NCBI RefSeq assembly: GCF_000217795.1
Contig: NC_015681.1
Span: 1,355,244 to 1,419,243, forward strand
DNA length: 64,000 nucleotides
Source of the DNA: Thermodesulfatator indicus DSM 15286
GTDB taxonomy: Bacteria; Desulfobacterota; Thermodesulfobacteria; Thermodesulfobacteriales; Thermodesulfatatoraceae
Reading direction: 5' to 3'
The translations under genes were made by a program, and so were the position numbers. The stretch's first letter is position 1; every line of letters begins with the position of its first letter. The notes under the pieces are model-generated. The model had not been told where the DNA came from. It searched no databases and was given only the letters and a program-made list of their open reading frames with translations. Below are positions 9,037 through 17,330 of the stretch, in pieces.

Positions 9037-10416
9037 ATGGCCCAAAAGCCCTGGGGAGGACGTTTTTCCGAAGAAACAGATAAACTGGTAGAGGAGTTCA
9101 CCGCCTCGGTTCACTACGATAAAAGACTTGCCCTTTACGACATTCGCGGAAGCATAGCTCACGCCCGCATGCTGGGAAAAACGGGCATTATTCCCTTAGA
9201 AGACGCCGAAAAAATAATAGCTGGTCTTAAAGAAATTGAAAAAGACATAAAAGAAGGCCGTTTTAAGTGGCGCAAAGATTTAGAAGACGTGCACATGAAC
9301 ATAGAGGCCGCCCTTTACGAAAAGATTGGCCCGGTGGCGGGAAAGCTTCACACCGCCCGCAGCCGGAACGACCAGGTGGCCACAGACGTAAGGCTTTTTC
9401 TGCGAGACGTTATAGACGAAACCTTAAGCCGCTTAAAAGACTTGAGAAAAGCCCTGGTAGAAAAGGCCAAAGAGAACCTGGAAGTAATTCTTCCCGGTTT
9501 CACCCATCTCCAACACGCCCAGCCGGTACTTCTGGCCCACCACCTTATGGCTTATTACGAGATGTTTACCCGTGATGCCAAACGTTTTGCCTTTGTCCGC
9601 CAGGAGACAAACGTTTGTCCGTTGGGAAGTGCCGCCCTTGCAGGAACACCCTTTCCTGTGGATCGTGAGATGGTGGCCCAGGAACTTGGCTTTGCAGGCA
9701 TTACCAGAAACAGTATGGACGCCGTTTCTGATAGGGACTTTATCGTCTCCTTCCTTGCGGCCGCGTCTCTCGCTTTTGTTCATCTTTCGCGCCTTTCAGA
9801 AGAACTAATTCTCTGGATAAGCCAGGAGTTCGGTTTTATAGACCTGCCGGATAAACTTTGCACCGGTAGCTCTATTATGCCCCAGAAAAAAAATCCCGAC
9901 GTGGCGGAGCTCATCAGAGGAAAAAGCGGCCGCGTTTTTGGAAATCTCTTCACTCTTTTAACGGTGTTAAAAGGCCTTCCAATGACCTATAACCGTGACC
10001 TCCAGGAAGACAAAGAGCCTCTTTTTGATACGGTAGATACCCTTTTGGCGGTCCTGGCTCTGGCCAAAGAATTGATAGTGGGCCTTAAAGTGAACCGGGA
10101 GCGCATGCGCAAGGCCTGCGAGGAAGGGCATCTCACGGCTACAGATCTGGCTGATTACCTGGTTACTAAAGGGCTACCCTTTCGCGAGGCCCACCACGTG
10201 GTAGGCCGTCTGGTGGCCTATTGTGAAGAAAAGGGCCAAAAGCTCTGGGAGTTGCCAATTGAAAAGCTAAAAGAGTTTTCCGAGCTAATCGGAGAAGATG
10301 TTTATGAGTGGCTTACCCTTGAAGGTTCGGTGTCCAGGCGTAAAGTAGTGGGGGGCACGGCCCCAGAGCAAGTGGAAAAAGCCATTTATCAGGCGGAAAA
10401 AGAACTGGAGGCTTAA
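9037..10416 (+). CDS. argH: Argininosuccinate lyase
   Basis: The ATG at 9037 is preferred over the upstream in-frame GTG at 9025 because the latter lies within the GGAGG Shine-Dalgarno and family members begin at about MAQKPWGGRF. The product is 459 residues. It splits argininosuccinate into arginine and fumarate. The fumarase/aspartase signature GSSIMPQKKNPD is near 277-288, and HTARSRNDQVATD and HLQHAQPVLLAHH are both present. It is followed 4 bases later by hisS. No other arg genes are in the window. Confidence 0.97.
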   Translation: MAQKPWGGRFSEETDKLVEEFTASVHYDKRLALYDIRGSIAHARMLGKTGIIPLEDAEKIIAGLKEIEKDIKEGRFKWRKDLEDVHMNIEAALYEKIGPVAGKLHTARSRNDQVATDVRLFLRDVIDETLSRLKDLRKALVEKAKENLEVILPGFTHLQHAQPVLLAHHLMAYYEMFTRDAKRFAFVRQETNVCPLGSAALAGTPFPVDREMVAQELGFAGITRNSMDAVSDRDFIVSFLAAASLAFVHLSRLSEELILWISQEFGFIDLPDKLCTGSSIMPQKKNPDVAELIRGKSGRVFGNLFTLLTVLKGLPMTYNRDLQEDKEPLFDTVDTLLAVLALAKELIVGLKVNRERMRKACEEGHLTATDLADYLVTKGLPFREAHHVVGRLVAYCEEKGQKLWELPIEKLKEFSELIGEDVYEWLTLEGSVSRRKVVGGTAPEQVEKAIYQAEKELEA

Positions 10417-10420
10417 AAGA

Positions 10421-11671
10421 ATGATTAAGGCTGTTCGCGGATTTAAAGACATTTTGCCTGGAGAGACGGGAAAATGGGTTTATCTTGAGGGATTAGCCAG
10501 AAGATTGTTTAACGCCTACGGTTTTCGCGAAATTCGCACGCCCATTCTTGAAAAGACCGAGCTCTTTGCCCGAAGCATTGGTGAAGCTACGGATATCGTT
10601 GAAAAAGAAATGTATACCTTTCTTGACCGCAACAAAGAGAGTGTGACTTTGCGCCCTGAAGCCACGGCAGGCATTTGCCGGGCGGTAATTGAGCACGGCC
10701 TTTACGCTAAGGCCAAAGTGCTCAAGCTCTTTACCATGGGGCCTATGTTTCGTCATGAGCGGCCGCAAAAGGGCCGTCTGCGACAATTTCATCAGTTTAA
10801 CGCCGAGGTCTTCGGAAGCCATACTCCGGGGACAGACGCCGAAGTTATTGCCCTGGCCATGGATATTCTTGAAGCCGGAGGGGCTAAGGACCTGCGTCTG
10901 GAGATAAATTCTTTGGGCTGTCCAGAGTGTCGTCCGGACTTTAGAGAAAATTTGCGAAAGTTTCTAAGAGATAATGCTGATAAACTTTGTGAAGACTGTA
11001 AGCGGCGCACGGAGAGGAACCCGTTACGGGCTTTGGATTGCAAAAAAGAGAGCTGTCAGGCCGTTTATGTAAATGCCCCCCTTATAGAAGAATTCTGGTG
11101 TGAAGACTGCCGCAAGCATTTTGCTAGAGTTTTAGAAGAACTTGAGCTTTTAGGCCTTGATTATGTTAAAAATCCACGCCTGGTGCGAGGTCTTGATTAC
11201 TACGTGCGTACTACTTTTGAAATAAAAGCCAGAGGTCTAGGAGCCCAGGACACCGTGGCTGCTGGTGGCCGTTATGATGGCTTGCTCAAAGCCCTGGGTG
11301 GGCCGGATATTCCCGGAGTTGGTTTTGCCATTGGGGTAGAAAGGTTTCTCCTGGTGGCTAATTTGCCCGAAGGACTTGAGCGCGGGCTTGATCTCTTTGT
11401 AGCGGCCCTGGGAGAAGAGGCCAAGCGAAAAATCTTGTCTCTAGTTAGATCTCTGCGCCAAAACGGATTTTCTGTTGATCTTGATCATGAAGGAAGGAGC
11501 TTAAAGGCCCAGCTCAAAACGGCCAACCGCCTTAAGGCCCGCTATACTTTGATTCTCGGTGAAAATGAACTCAAAGAAAAAGTAGCCCTTTTGAGGGATA
11601 TGGCCACAGGAGAACAAGAAACGCTTTCTTTGGCTGGCCTTGAAAAAGAACTGATTAAACGCCTTTCGTAA
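10421..11671 (+). CDS. hisS: Histidine--tRNA ligase
   Basis: A 416-residue class II synthetase. The N-terminal IKAVRGFKDILPGE is the family hallmark. Motif 2, MFRHERPQKGRLRQFHQ, is near 108-125, LVRGLDYYVRTTFE is the histidine-A motif, and motif 3, GVGFAIGVERFLL, is near 298-310. The C-terminal anticodon-binding domain follows (about 325-416). It starts 4 bases after argH and its stop overlaps the next ATG (TAATG). Length is typical. Confidence 0.97.
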   Translation: MIKAVRGFKDILPGETGKWVYLEGLARRLFNAYGFREIRTPILEKTELFARSIGEATDIVEKEMYTFLDRNKESVTLRPEATAGICRAVIEHGLYAKAKVLKLFTMGPMFRHERPQKGRLRQFHQFNAEVFGSHTPGTDAEVIALAMDILEAGGAKDLRLEINSLGCPECRPDFRENLRKFLRDNADKLCEDCKRRTERNPLRALDCKKESCQAVYVNAPLIEEFWCEDCRKHFARVLEELELLGLDYVKNPRLVRGLDYYVRTTFEIKARGLGAQDTVAAGGRYDGLLKALGGPDIPGVGFAIGVERFLLVANLPEGLERGLDLFVAALGEEAKRKILSLVRSLRQNGFSVDLDHEGRSLKAQLKTANRLKARYTLILGENELKEKVALLRDMATGEQETLSLAGLEKELIKRLS

Positions 11672-12393
11672 TGGGGCTCTACGAAATAGCGGTTATTTTT
11701 TTAGCGGCCTTTATTTACGGGGTGGCTGGTTTTGCCTTTGCCCTCCTGGCTGTACCGCTCCTTTCTTTTGCCTGGCCATTGAAACACATAGTGCCCCTGG
11801 TAGCCCTTCTGGCCACTTCTTTAAACGGGCTCATGTTATTCAAATTAAGGAAGAGCTTTGCTTTCAAGCGCGTTATGCCCCTGTTATTGGGAGGGTTGCC
11901 TGGGGTTTTAGTAGGGGCCTATTTTCTGCGGCATTATGATAACGCTTTTTTGCGTGTTATTCTGGGCCTGGTGCTGGTTCTTTATGGTCTATGGGGCCTT
12001 AAGAATCCCAAAAGACCTTTTATTATTGGTGACAACTGGGGTTATCTCTTTGGCTTTTTAGCAGGTTTTCTCGGCGGAGCTTTAAATACACCAGGGCCTC
12101 CAGTAATAATCTACCTTACTCTTAAAGATTGGGGTAAAGATGAAATTAAAAGCACGCTTCAGGGATTTTTCTTTTTGTTGGCCATTTTTGTAATTTTTTC
12201 TCACTGGCGAATGGGGCTTATTACGCCTGAGATTTTAAAAAATTATCTGATAGCCTTTCCCGTAATTCTTATAGGGCTTTTTTCAGGCCACCGTCTATAT
12301 GGCCGATTAAGTTTAAAGGTGTATCAAAAAATACTTTACGGCTTATTAGTAATCATGGGGCTTTTATCTTTCCCGTGGAAAATTGGAGGCTGA
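11671..12393 (+). CDS. TSUP/TauE-SafE family membrane transporter
   Basis: A 240-residue integral membrane protein with about eight hydrophobic helices. GVAGFAFALLAVPLLSF near the N-terminus and LAGFLGGALNTPGPPVIIYLTLKDWGKDEIKSTLQG in the middle are the paired TSUP repeats (the second given here only as a landmark near 125-165). The family exports or imports sulfite, sulfonates and related anions. The substrate here is not evident. It is translationally coupled to hisS, which may be only positional. Confidence 0.85.
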   Translation: MGLYEIAVIFLAAFIYGVAGFAFALLAVPLLSFAWPLKHIVPLVALLATSLNGLMLFKLRKSFAFKRVMPLLLGGLPGVLVGAYFLRHYDNAFLRVILGLVLVLYGLWGLKNPKRPFIIGDNWGYLFGFLAGFLGGALNTPGPPVIIYLTLKDWGKDEIKSTLQGFFFLLAIFVIFSHWRMGLITPEILKNYLIAFPVILIGLFSGHRLYGRLSLKVYQKILYGLLVIMGLLSFPWKIGG

Positions 12394-12394
12394 A

Positions 12395-12727
12395 ATGGAA
12401 AAGAGAAAATGTGAGCGGATAAGACACGTCTTTCGCGTTGATTACAGTACCCCTGAGGCCCTTTTCAACGAATTTGCTGAAAACATTAGTGAAGGTGGTT
12501 TATTTATTCAAACCAATAATCCTCTAGAAATTGGCACAGAAATAGTTATTGAATTTATGCTTCCTTTCATGGATGAGCCTATCAAAGTTAAGGGTCGGGT
12601 AGAGTGGCACACCAATCTCCCTGGAGTCAATAAAAATCCGCCTGGGATGGGCGTAAGTTTTCAAAAGCTTTCTACAGAAGACAAGGAAAAAATTAATGAA
12701 GTGGTGAGAAAGTTAAAGGCTCTTTAA
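12395..12727 (+). CDS. PilZ-domain protein
   Basis: An ATG at 12395 with GGAGG (12385-12389) gives 110 residues; an upstream in-frame TTG is less likely because it overlaps the Shine-Dalgarno. The FVDYST-type N-terminal RxxxR-like region (RKCERIRHVFRVDY) and the ENISEGGLFIQTNNPLEIGTEI segment fit the PilZ fold of the short TIGR02266-like type, which in other proteins binds cyclic di-GMP. A stand-alone PilZ protein could respond to the REC-GGDEF protein at 22970, but that link is a guess. Confidence 0.82.
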   Translation: MEKRKCERIRHVFRVDYSTPEALFNEFAENISEGGLFIQTNNPLEIGTEIVIEFMLPFMDEPIKVKGRVEWHTNLPGVNKNPPGMGVSFQKLSTEDKEKINEVVRKLKAL

Positions 12728-12822
12728 GGCTTTCTACCTTTTGTTTTCTCTATTTCCCTTTTTTTATCAGTGGTATTTGGAAATTGACTCTTGCCCTCCC
12801 CTGTGCTAAGGAAAAGGCGTTT

Positions 12823-13068
12823 ATGAAAGAGGGGATGCGTTATTTTTTGAGCCTGCTTGGCGACTTTTTAACGGTAGGCCTGGCCGTAGGCGGGTCTGTA
12901 GCCGCAGGCGTGATTACCGGTTGGTTTATCGACGAAAAAATTTTTGATGGCCGAACTTCTCCCTGGTTTACTATGATTTTTGCAGCCTTTGGTATAGCAG
13001 GGGGAATAAAAAATATTTTTGTTATGACCAAAAGAAGATTCAAGAACGAGAGAAATGATAAGGCTTGA
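12823..13068 (+). CDS. atpZ: AtpZ/AtpI-type ATP synthase accessory protein
   Basis: The ATG at 12823, preceded by AAGGAAAAGG, gives an 81-residue protein with two transmembrane helices (about 14-37 and 50-70). The helix-GWFIDEKIF-loop-SPWFTMIFAAFGIAGGIKNI pattern is that of AtpZ, which together with AtpI forms a small membrane complex found near F-type ATPase genes. Its end overlaps atpI by 14 bases. It heads the a/c half of the split ATP synthase locus. A possible promoter with TTGACT at 12784 is weak in its -10 region. Confidence 0.78.
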   Translation: MKEGMRYFLSLLGDFLTVGLAVGGSVAAGVITGWFIDEKIFDGRTSPWFTMIFAAFGIAGGIKNIFVMTKRRFKNERNDKA

Positions 13069-13477
13069 AACTAACGAAGAATTTTTAAAACGTTTTAAAA
13101 TTTGGACAGGTATCTTACTGCTGGGTATAGCTGTTTTGTTTTACTTAGTCACTGCTTCCTGGGCGCAAGGGCTAAGTGTTTTAGTAGGGGGAGCTATAGC
13201 TCTCTTGAATTTTCAATCTCTTCATAAAGATGTTAAGGCTATCGCTCAAAGTGTGGCCTTAGGGCACCAGACAGCCTCGCGAGCTACTAGGGTCTATCTT
13301 TTCAAATATTATCTCAGGCTGATAGCTACCGCGATTGTGCTATTTTTTGTGATAAAAGTTCAAATCATTAAACCTTTGCCGTTTATAGTGGGTATTTCGG
13401 TTATTATCATGAATATTTTACTTTGCTTTTTTAGGGAAATAGGGCGTAATTTCTGGCTAAAATTTAAGGAGGGCTAG
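13055..13477 (+). CDS. atpI: ATP synthase subunit I (AtpI)
   Basis: A 140-residue membrane protein with four hydrophobic segments (about 18-35, 40-58, 85-105 and 108-128). The GLSVLVGGAIALLNFQSLHK segment is typical of the ATP synthase I family, which helps c-ring assembly. It starts inside atpZ and ends 3 bases before atpB, so all three are translated from one transcript. Confidence 0.82.
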   Translation: MIRLETNEEFLKRFKIWTGILLLGIAVLFYLVTASWAQGLSVLVGGAIALLNFQSLHKDVKAIAQSVALGHQTASRATRVYLFKYYLRLIATAIVLFFVIKVQIIKPLPFIVGISVIIMNILLCFFREIGRNFWLKFKEG

Positions 13478-13480
13478 GTT

Positions 13481-14227
13481 ATGGAACATCCGTTACTGTT
13501 CCTGTGCTTTTTGTTGGAACTTTTAGGAATTCCTTCAGGCTGGCATTATTACGAGCATGCCGATCAATACGGTATTCTTGCCCAAATTTTCGCTCCTCAT
13601 ATGGTTCACAGCTATTTCGTCTGTATTTTGATCATAGTTCTTATTATTACGGGGCTTAAAAAGCGAGAATTTATTCCTAAAGGCGCTCAGAACTTTTGGG
13701 AATTTGTGCTTGAATCTCTTTATGAGTATACCAAGAGTAATGTTCCTTCTTCTGGCAAGCTCAATTTAGTACCTTATGTGTTCCCGTTGATTGTTTGCTT
13801 TGCCGTTTATATCCTTTTTTGTAACTACATTGGTATAATCCCTGGTTTTATGGCTCCTACGGCCAATATTAACGTTACTTTAGGTTTAACTTTGATAACC
13901 ATTGTTTACTATCACTTTTTGGGTCTTCGTTTCCAAGGGCTTAAATATTTCAAACAATTTTTGGGGCCCATTCCCTATTTGATCCCGCTAATCGCTCCAG
14001 CCGAAATTTTTGGACATATTGGTCGTATTATTTCTCTTTCCGTACGACTTTTCGCCAACATGATGGCTAAAGAACTTTTGATCGGAATATTGCTCTTTTT
14101 GGCTGGGCCGTTTTTTGCGCCCCTGCCTATTCTTTTACTAGGTGTGCTGGTTGCTTTTATCCAGATGCTCATTTTTATCACTCTTTCTTTAGCTTACTTT
14201 GCTGGAGCTGTTGAAGAGCATCATTAA
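13481..14227 (+). CDS. atpB: ATP synthase subunit a
   Basis: A 248-residue membrane subunit of F0 that forms the proton half-channels beside the c-ring. The essential arginine is Arg189 in SVRLFANMMAKELL. ITLSLAYFAGAVEEHH forms the last helix and tail. It follows atpI after 3 bases and precedes atpE by 84 bases. Length is normal. Confidence 0.97.
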   Translation: MEHPLLFLCFLLELLGIPSGWHYYEHADQYGILAQIFAPHMVHSYFVCILIIVLIITGLKKREFIPKGAQNFWEFVLESLYEYTKSNVPSSGKLNLVPYVFPLIVCFAVYILFCNYIGIIPGFMAPTANINVTLGLTLITIVYYHFLGLRFQGLKYFKQFLGPIPYLIPLIAPAEIFGHIGRIISLSVRLFANMMAKELLIGILLFLAGPFFAPLPILLLGVLVAFIQMLIFITLSLAYFAGAVEEHH

Positions 14228-14311
14228 TAGAGAGATATAACGGGGTGCGGAGAGGCCCTTTGCATCCCAAAAAAAGAAAAATATAAAATTTTTAAAAGGA
14301 GGGAGTAGGTT

Positions 14312-14662
14312 ATGAAAAAAGTTTTAGGTCTTGCGGTTCTTTTCCTTCTTACCGGAGTAACTATGGCCTTTGCTGCGGAAGGTACACAGGCTGCTCTTGG
14401 TAATGGTTTCTTAGGCATGGTAGTTCTTGGTTCTTGCTTGGGCATCGGTGTAGCCGCTAGTGGTTGTGGTGTTGGCATGGGTCACTGCGTACGCGGTGCT
14501 TGTGAAGGTATTGCTCGTAACCCAGAACTTTCTGGTAAGCTTACTGTTACCATGATCTTGGGTCTTGCTTTTATCGAAGCTTTGACCCTCTATGCTCTCG
14601 TGTTGAGCTTTTACCTCGTATTCGCTAAGCTTCCTGGTTACATGGCCCTTATTGGCGCCTAA
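14312..14662 (+). CDS. atpE: ATP synthase subunit c, with N-terminal signal-like extension
   Basis: A 116-residue proteolipid. Residues 1-22 look like a cleavable signal peptide (MKKVLGLAVLFLL... AFAAEG), followed by two helices (about 32-60 and 78-106). The ion-binding carboxylate is Glu89 in FIEALTLYALV, a pattern like chloroplast/cyanobacterial c subunits. The glutamine expected for sodium binding in helix 1 is not present (GVGMGH), so proton coupling is favoured. Helix 1 is rich in cysteine: Cys42, 52, 59 and 64. A GGAGGGAG Shine-Dalgarno precedes the ATG, and a terminator follows. Confidence 0.96.
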   Translation: MKKVLGLAVLFLLTGVTMAFAAEGTQAALGNGFLGMVVLGSCLGIGVAASGCGVGMGHCVRGACEGIARNPELSGKLTVTMILGLAFIEALTLYALVLSFYLVFAKLPGYMALIGA

Positions 14663-14683
14663 TAGCTTTTTGCTTTTGTATAT

Positions 14684-14717
14684 AAAAGCCGTGGGGGGAA
14701 CTCCTTCACGGCTTTTT
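14684..14717 (+). terminator. Rho-independent terminator after atpE
   Basis: The stem AAAAGCCGTG (14684-14693) pairs with CACGGCTTTT (14707-14716) around a 13-base loop and runs into a T tract. It ends the atpZ-I-B-E operon. Confidence 0.9.
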
Positions 14718-14788
14718 ATAATGGCGCAGGTTTTCGAGTATTAATTTTGACTCTTGACGCTGCCCCTATAGCCAGATAGAAGTATGAT

Positions 14789-15625
14789 ATGCCAATAAGA
14801 AAACTTCTTCCGCTTTTTTTTATAGGGTTTCTTTTAACAAGTTGTGCCACTAATCAACAGGATATTCAGGTCTTAAATAGCCAGCTTTATAATCTCAGTT
14901 CTCGATTGGATTCTTTAGAATCCCGTTTGAGTGCTGTTGAAAAAGAAGTAGCTCGCCTTAGCCAAAATCAGGCCAAGTGGCAAAAGAAAATAGAAAATCT
15001 TGCCCTTGACAGGCAAGAAAAGCTTGCTGAACGTCAGGCAGAGCTTAGTTCAGAGATAGACAAACTCCAAGCAGAACAACTCCGCTTAAACGGCCAGATA
15101 GAACAGCTACTTTATCTCCAACAGCAAGACCGTGAAAATTTACAAGATTTTCAAAATAAAATATTAGCCAGGCTACAAAAACTTGAGGAAAAACTTTCTT
15201 CTTCAACCGTAACAACCAATAAAAAAGAAAAAGAAGAAAAAGTAGTTTCTCAAGAGGATCTTTATCAAAAAGGCCTAGATCTTTTCAAGAAACGTCTTTA
15301 TGAAGATGCCCAGGCAGCTTTTGAAGAGTACTTAAAAAAATATCCCAAGGGGAAACGGGCTCCTAATGCTTTGTTCTGGATCGGAGAATGTCTTTATAAA
15401 CGAAAGCTCTATGAAGAAGCTATTTTACAGTACCAGAAGGTTATAGACCAGTTTCCTAAAAGCCCTAAAGTGCCAGCTGCTCTTTTAAAGCAGGGGCTCG
15501 CCTTTTTGCGTTTAGGTGATACCGAAGCCGCAGCTATTGTTTTCAAAAAACTTGTAAGACAATATCCACGTACTGAACAAGCCCGCATAGCTAGGAAGTA
15601 TCTTGCAAAGCTTGGTAAAAATTAA
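14789..15625 (+). CDS. CpoB/YbgF-like lipoprotein with coiled coil and TPRs
   Basis: A 278-residue protein. A lipoprotein signal ends at the lipobox LLTSC, with Cys19 as the acylated residue. A long coiled coil covers about 24-150 with many Q, L, E and R heptads, followed by TPR-type helices (about 160-275: DLFKKRLYEDAQAAFEEYLKKYP and similar). This is the layout of YbgF/CpoB, which in E. coli links Tol-Pal action with peptidoglycan synthesis. No tol or pal genes are adjacent, so the name is structural. It overlaps the next gene by about 20 bases. Confidence 0.82.
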   Translation: MPIRKLLPLFFIGFLLTSCATNQQDIQVLNSQLYNLSSRLDSLESRLSAVEKEVARLSQNQAKWQKKIENLALDRQEKLAERQAELSSEIDKLQAEQLRLNGQIEQLLYLQQQDRENLQDFQNKILARLQKLEEKLSSSTVTTNKKEKEEKVVSQEDLYQKGLDLFKKRLYEDAQAAFEEYLKKYPKGKRAPNALFWIGECLYKRKLYEEAILQYQKVIDQFPKSPKVPAALLKQGLAFLRLGDTEAAAIVFKKLVRQYPRTEQARIARKYLAKLGKN

Positions 15626-16736
15626 ACTACAAATCTTTATTTTTGCGTTTACTTTCCTTTTTTTGGCTCAAACAGCCGCTTGGGCTGCCTTAAAGATAGG
15701 TGTTGTACTACCTCTATCAGGAGAACAAGCACATTTTGGGAATCAATTAAAATTGTGGCTAGAAGAAGTAAACCAAACTTTAGCTCGCCAAGGAGTTTCT
15801 TTTGATCTCGTATATCTTGATTCACGAGGTTCTCCTTCGAATATTAGAAAAGTAGTAGAAGATGCTCTCTGGCAAAAAGTAAATGTGTTAATAGGCCCTC
15901 TAATGCCTACTTGTGCTGATGTTTTAGTTAGAGAGGCGCGTCTTTATGGTCTTCCTGTTATTGTTACTTCTGGAGAAATAAATCCCATTAAATATTTAAG
16001 AAATCCTCCGGGGCCAGTTTTTAGAACAGGTATTTCTACACGCCTTGCCGTAAAGGCCCTTTACCACTGCCTTAAAAACAGGGGGATACATAAAATAGGC
16101 CTCCTTCTTACTCGTGATCCTTTTGGCCGAGAGGGAGAAAAATGGCTTTACGCTTACGCTACAGAGTTTGCTCTAAAGATAGTTAAAAAGCGCTATTTTG
16201 GTGTTTTTGATACGGATGTTACCCAGCATCTTGAAGATATGCTTGATTGTGATGCCATTATTTGTTGGGCTCCAGCCAGATCAAGTCTCCAGGTGCTAAA
16301 AAATATCCATAGAACCAGCTATGCTATACCGGTGTATTTTTCTCACATTGTTGATGATGAAATTTTTCTTAAAGAAACCTCTTTTAATATGCCCTTTGTA
16401 GGACCGGCTTTTTTTTACCAGGGCAAAAATTTTCCAGGGGATAAGAATCTTTTAAATGTATGGCTCACTTATAAGCAACAATATGATCTTCCTGATAATA
16501 TTTACTTTGGCGCTTTTGCTGATGCCTTAATTTTTTTGAAAGAGGCTATTAAAAAGGGAGGATATAACCACTGGCTTAAATCTATGGATAGGTTAAGGGT
16601 TGTTAAAGGGCTTACGGGGATTTATTTTCTATCTCCAGATGACCATTATGGATTAATATCAGCTAGCTTAGGTGTTTTTCAATATAATGGGTTTAATTTT
16701 GAACCCATTTGTAAACCCCAAAAGGGTGTTTTTTAA
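15603..16736 (+). CDS. Periplasmic LivJ/LpoA-like ligand-binding protein
   Basis: Up to 377 residues from a TTG at 15603 that lies inside the end of the upstream gene; the true start is uncertain because no better ATG precedes the signal peptide. A hydrophobic signal segment (about 8-28, ending AAWA) is followed by LKIGVVLPLSGEQAHFGNQLKLWLEEV, the start of a type I periplasmic-binding fold. VNVLIGPLMPTCADVLV and RTGISTRLAVKALY support this. Relatives are annotated as amino-acid-binding proteins or penicillin-binding-protein activators. No ABC permease is nearby, so the second role, in the envelope, is slightly favoured. Confidence 0.72.
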   Translation: MQSLVKIKLQIFIFAFTFLFLAQTAAWAALKIGVVLPLSGEQAHFGNQLKLWLEEVNQTLARQGVSFDLVYLDSRGSPSNIRKVVEDALWQKVNVLIGPLMPTCADVLVREARLYGLPVIVTSGEINPIKYLRNPPGPVFRTGISTRLAVKALYHCLKNRGIHKIGLLLTRDPFGREGEKWLYAYATEFALKIVKKRYFGVFDTDVTQHLEDMLDCDAIICWAPARSSLQVLKNIHRTSYAIPVYFSHIVDDEIFLKETSFNMPFVGPAFFYQGKNFPGDKNLLNVWLTYKQQYDLPDNIYFGAFADALIFLKEAIKKGGYNHWLKSMDRLRVVKGLTGIYFLSPDDHYGLISASLGVFQYNGFNFEPICKPQKGVF

Positions 16737-16748
16737 CCGGGGGTTATT

Positions 16749-17153
16749 ATGGGAGTTATAAGGATTCTTTGGAGTGACGGTCTTGGCCAACTTTATAAGC
16801 AAAAGTTTGCTTATTTAGCCGAAATATTTTTATTTCAAATGACTTGCTTGCCTAAAGGGAAAGGCTGGCAACCTCCGGTAGATATATTTGAGATACCGCA
16901 GGGTTTGATAGTTACAGTTAATTGCCCTGGAGCCGATAGAAATCTTTTTGAAATTCGTCTGGACGGAACTTTTCTTTATATACGAGGCTATCGAAGTGTT
17001 CCTTTAAAACAGGGCCGAGTTTATCAGCTAGAAGGAGAATATGGGCCTTTCGAAAGGCTTATTCGTCTTCCTTTCTCAGTAACAGATGAAGGTGCAGAAG
17101 CCGTTTTTGAAGACGGATTATTAAAAATCTTCCTTCCCAAACAAAGACACTAA
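16749..17153 (+). CDS. Hsp20/alpha-crystallin family small heat-shock protein
   Basis: A 134-residue protein with an alpha-crystallin domain at about 45-130: PVDIFEIPQGLIVTVNCPGADRNLFEIRLDGTFL (first strands), then FERLIRLPFSV and EDGLLKIFLPKQ. These are typical strand motifs. The C-terminal IxI-like motif is partly kept (KIFLP), while the usual flexible tail is missing. The stop codon TAA (17151-17153) coincides with the first bases of a MITE-like element, which may have replaced the original tail. Confidence 0.85.
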   Translation: MGVIRILWSDGLGQLYKQKFAYLAEIFLFQMTCLPKGKGWQPPVDIFEIPQGLIVTVNCPGADRNLFEIRLDGTFLYIRGYRSVPLKQGRVYQLEGEYGPFERLIRLPFSVTDEGAEAVFEDGLLKIFLPKQRH

Positions 17154-17330
17154 ATTGAGATCTTTGCAAAATTAAGGAAAATAAATATAGATTGATCGCC
17201 ACAGCGCTTAGCGACAGGGATTGCTTCGGCTGCTGGCGCAGCCTCGCAATGACTCTCTCAGGTGTCACTGCGAGCCTGTATGGGCGAAGCAGTCTCTTGA
17301 ATAAGATATTTTGCAAAGGTCTCTAAATTA
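17151..17330. mobile_element. MITE-like element with about 22-bp imperfect terminal inverted repeats
   Basis: Left end TAAATTGAGATCTTTGCAAA (from 17151) and right end, in reverse complement, TAATTTAGAGACCTTTGCAA (to 17330) form imperfect terminal inverted repeats enclosing about 135 bases. There is no transposase. The interior carries two copies of the dispersed GCTTCG/CTCGCAATGA-type motif. The element sits exactly between two convergent genes and supplies the stop codon of each: TAA for hsp20 and TAG for waaC. Confidence 0.72.

Noticed and set aside
12778-12794. Possible sigma-54 promoter (GG...GC) before atpZ
   Set aside because: The GG to GC distance is two bases too long for sigma-54.
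14747-14782. TTGACTCTTGACG promoter-like sequence before the CpoB-like gene
   Set aside because: The -10 boxes available give spacers of 14 bases or a start overlapping the ATG, so it was not listed as a feature.
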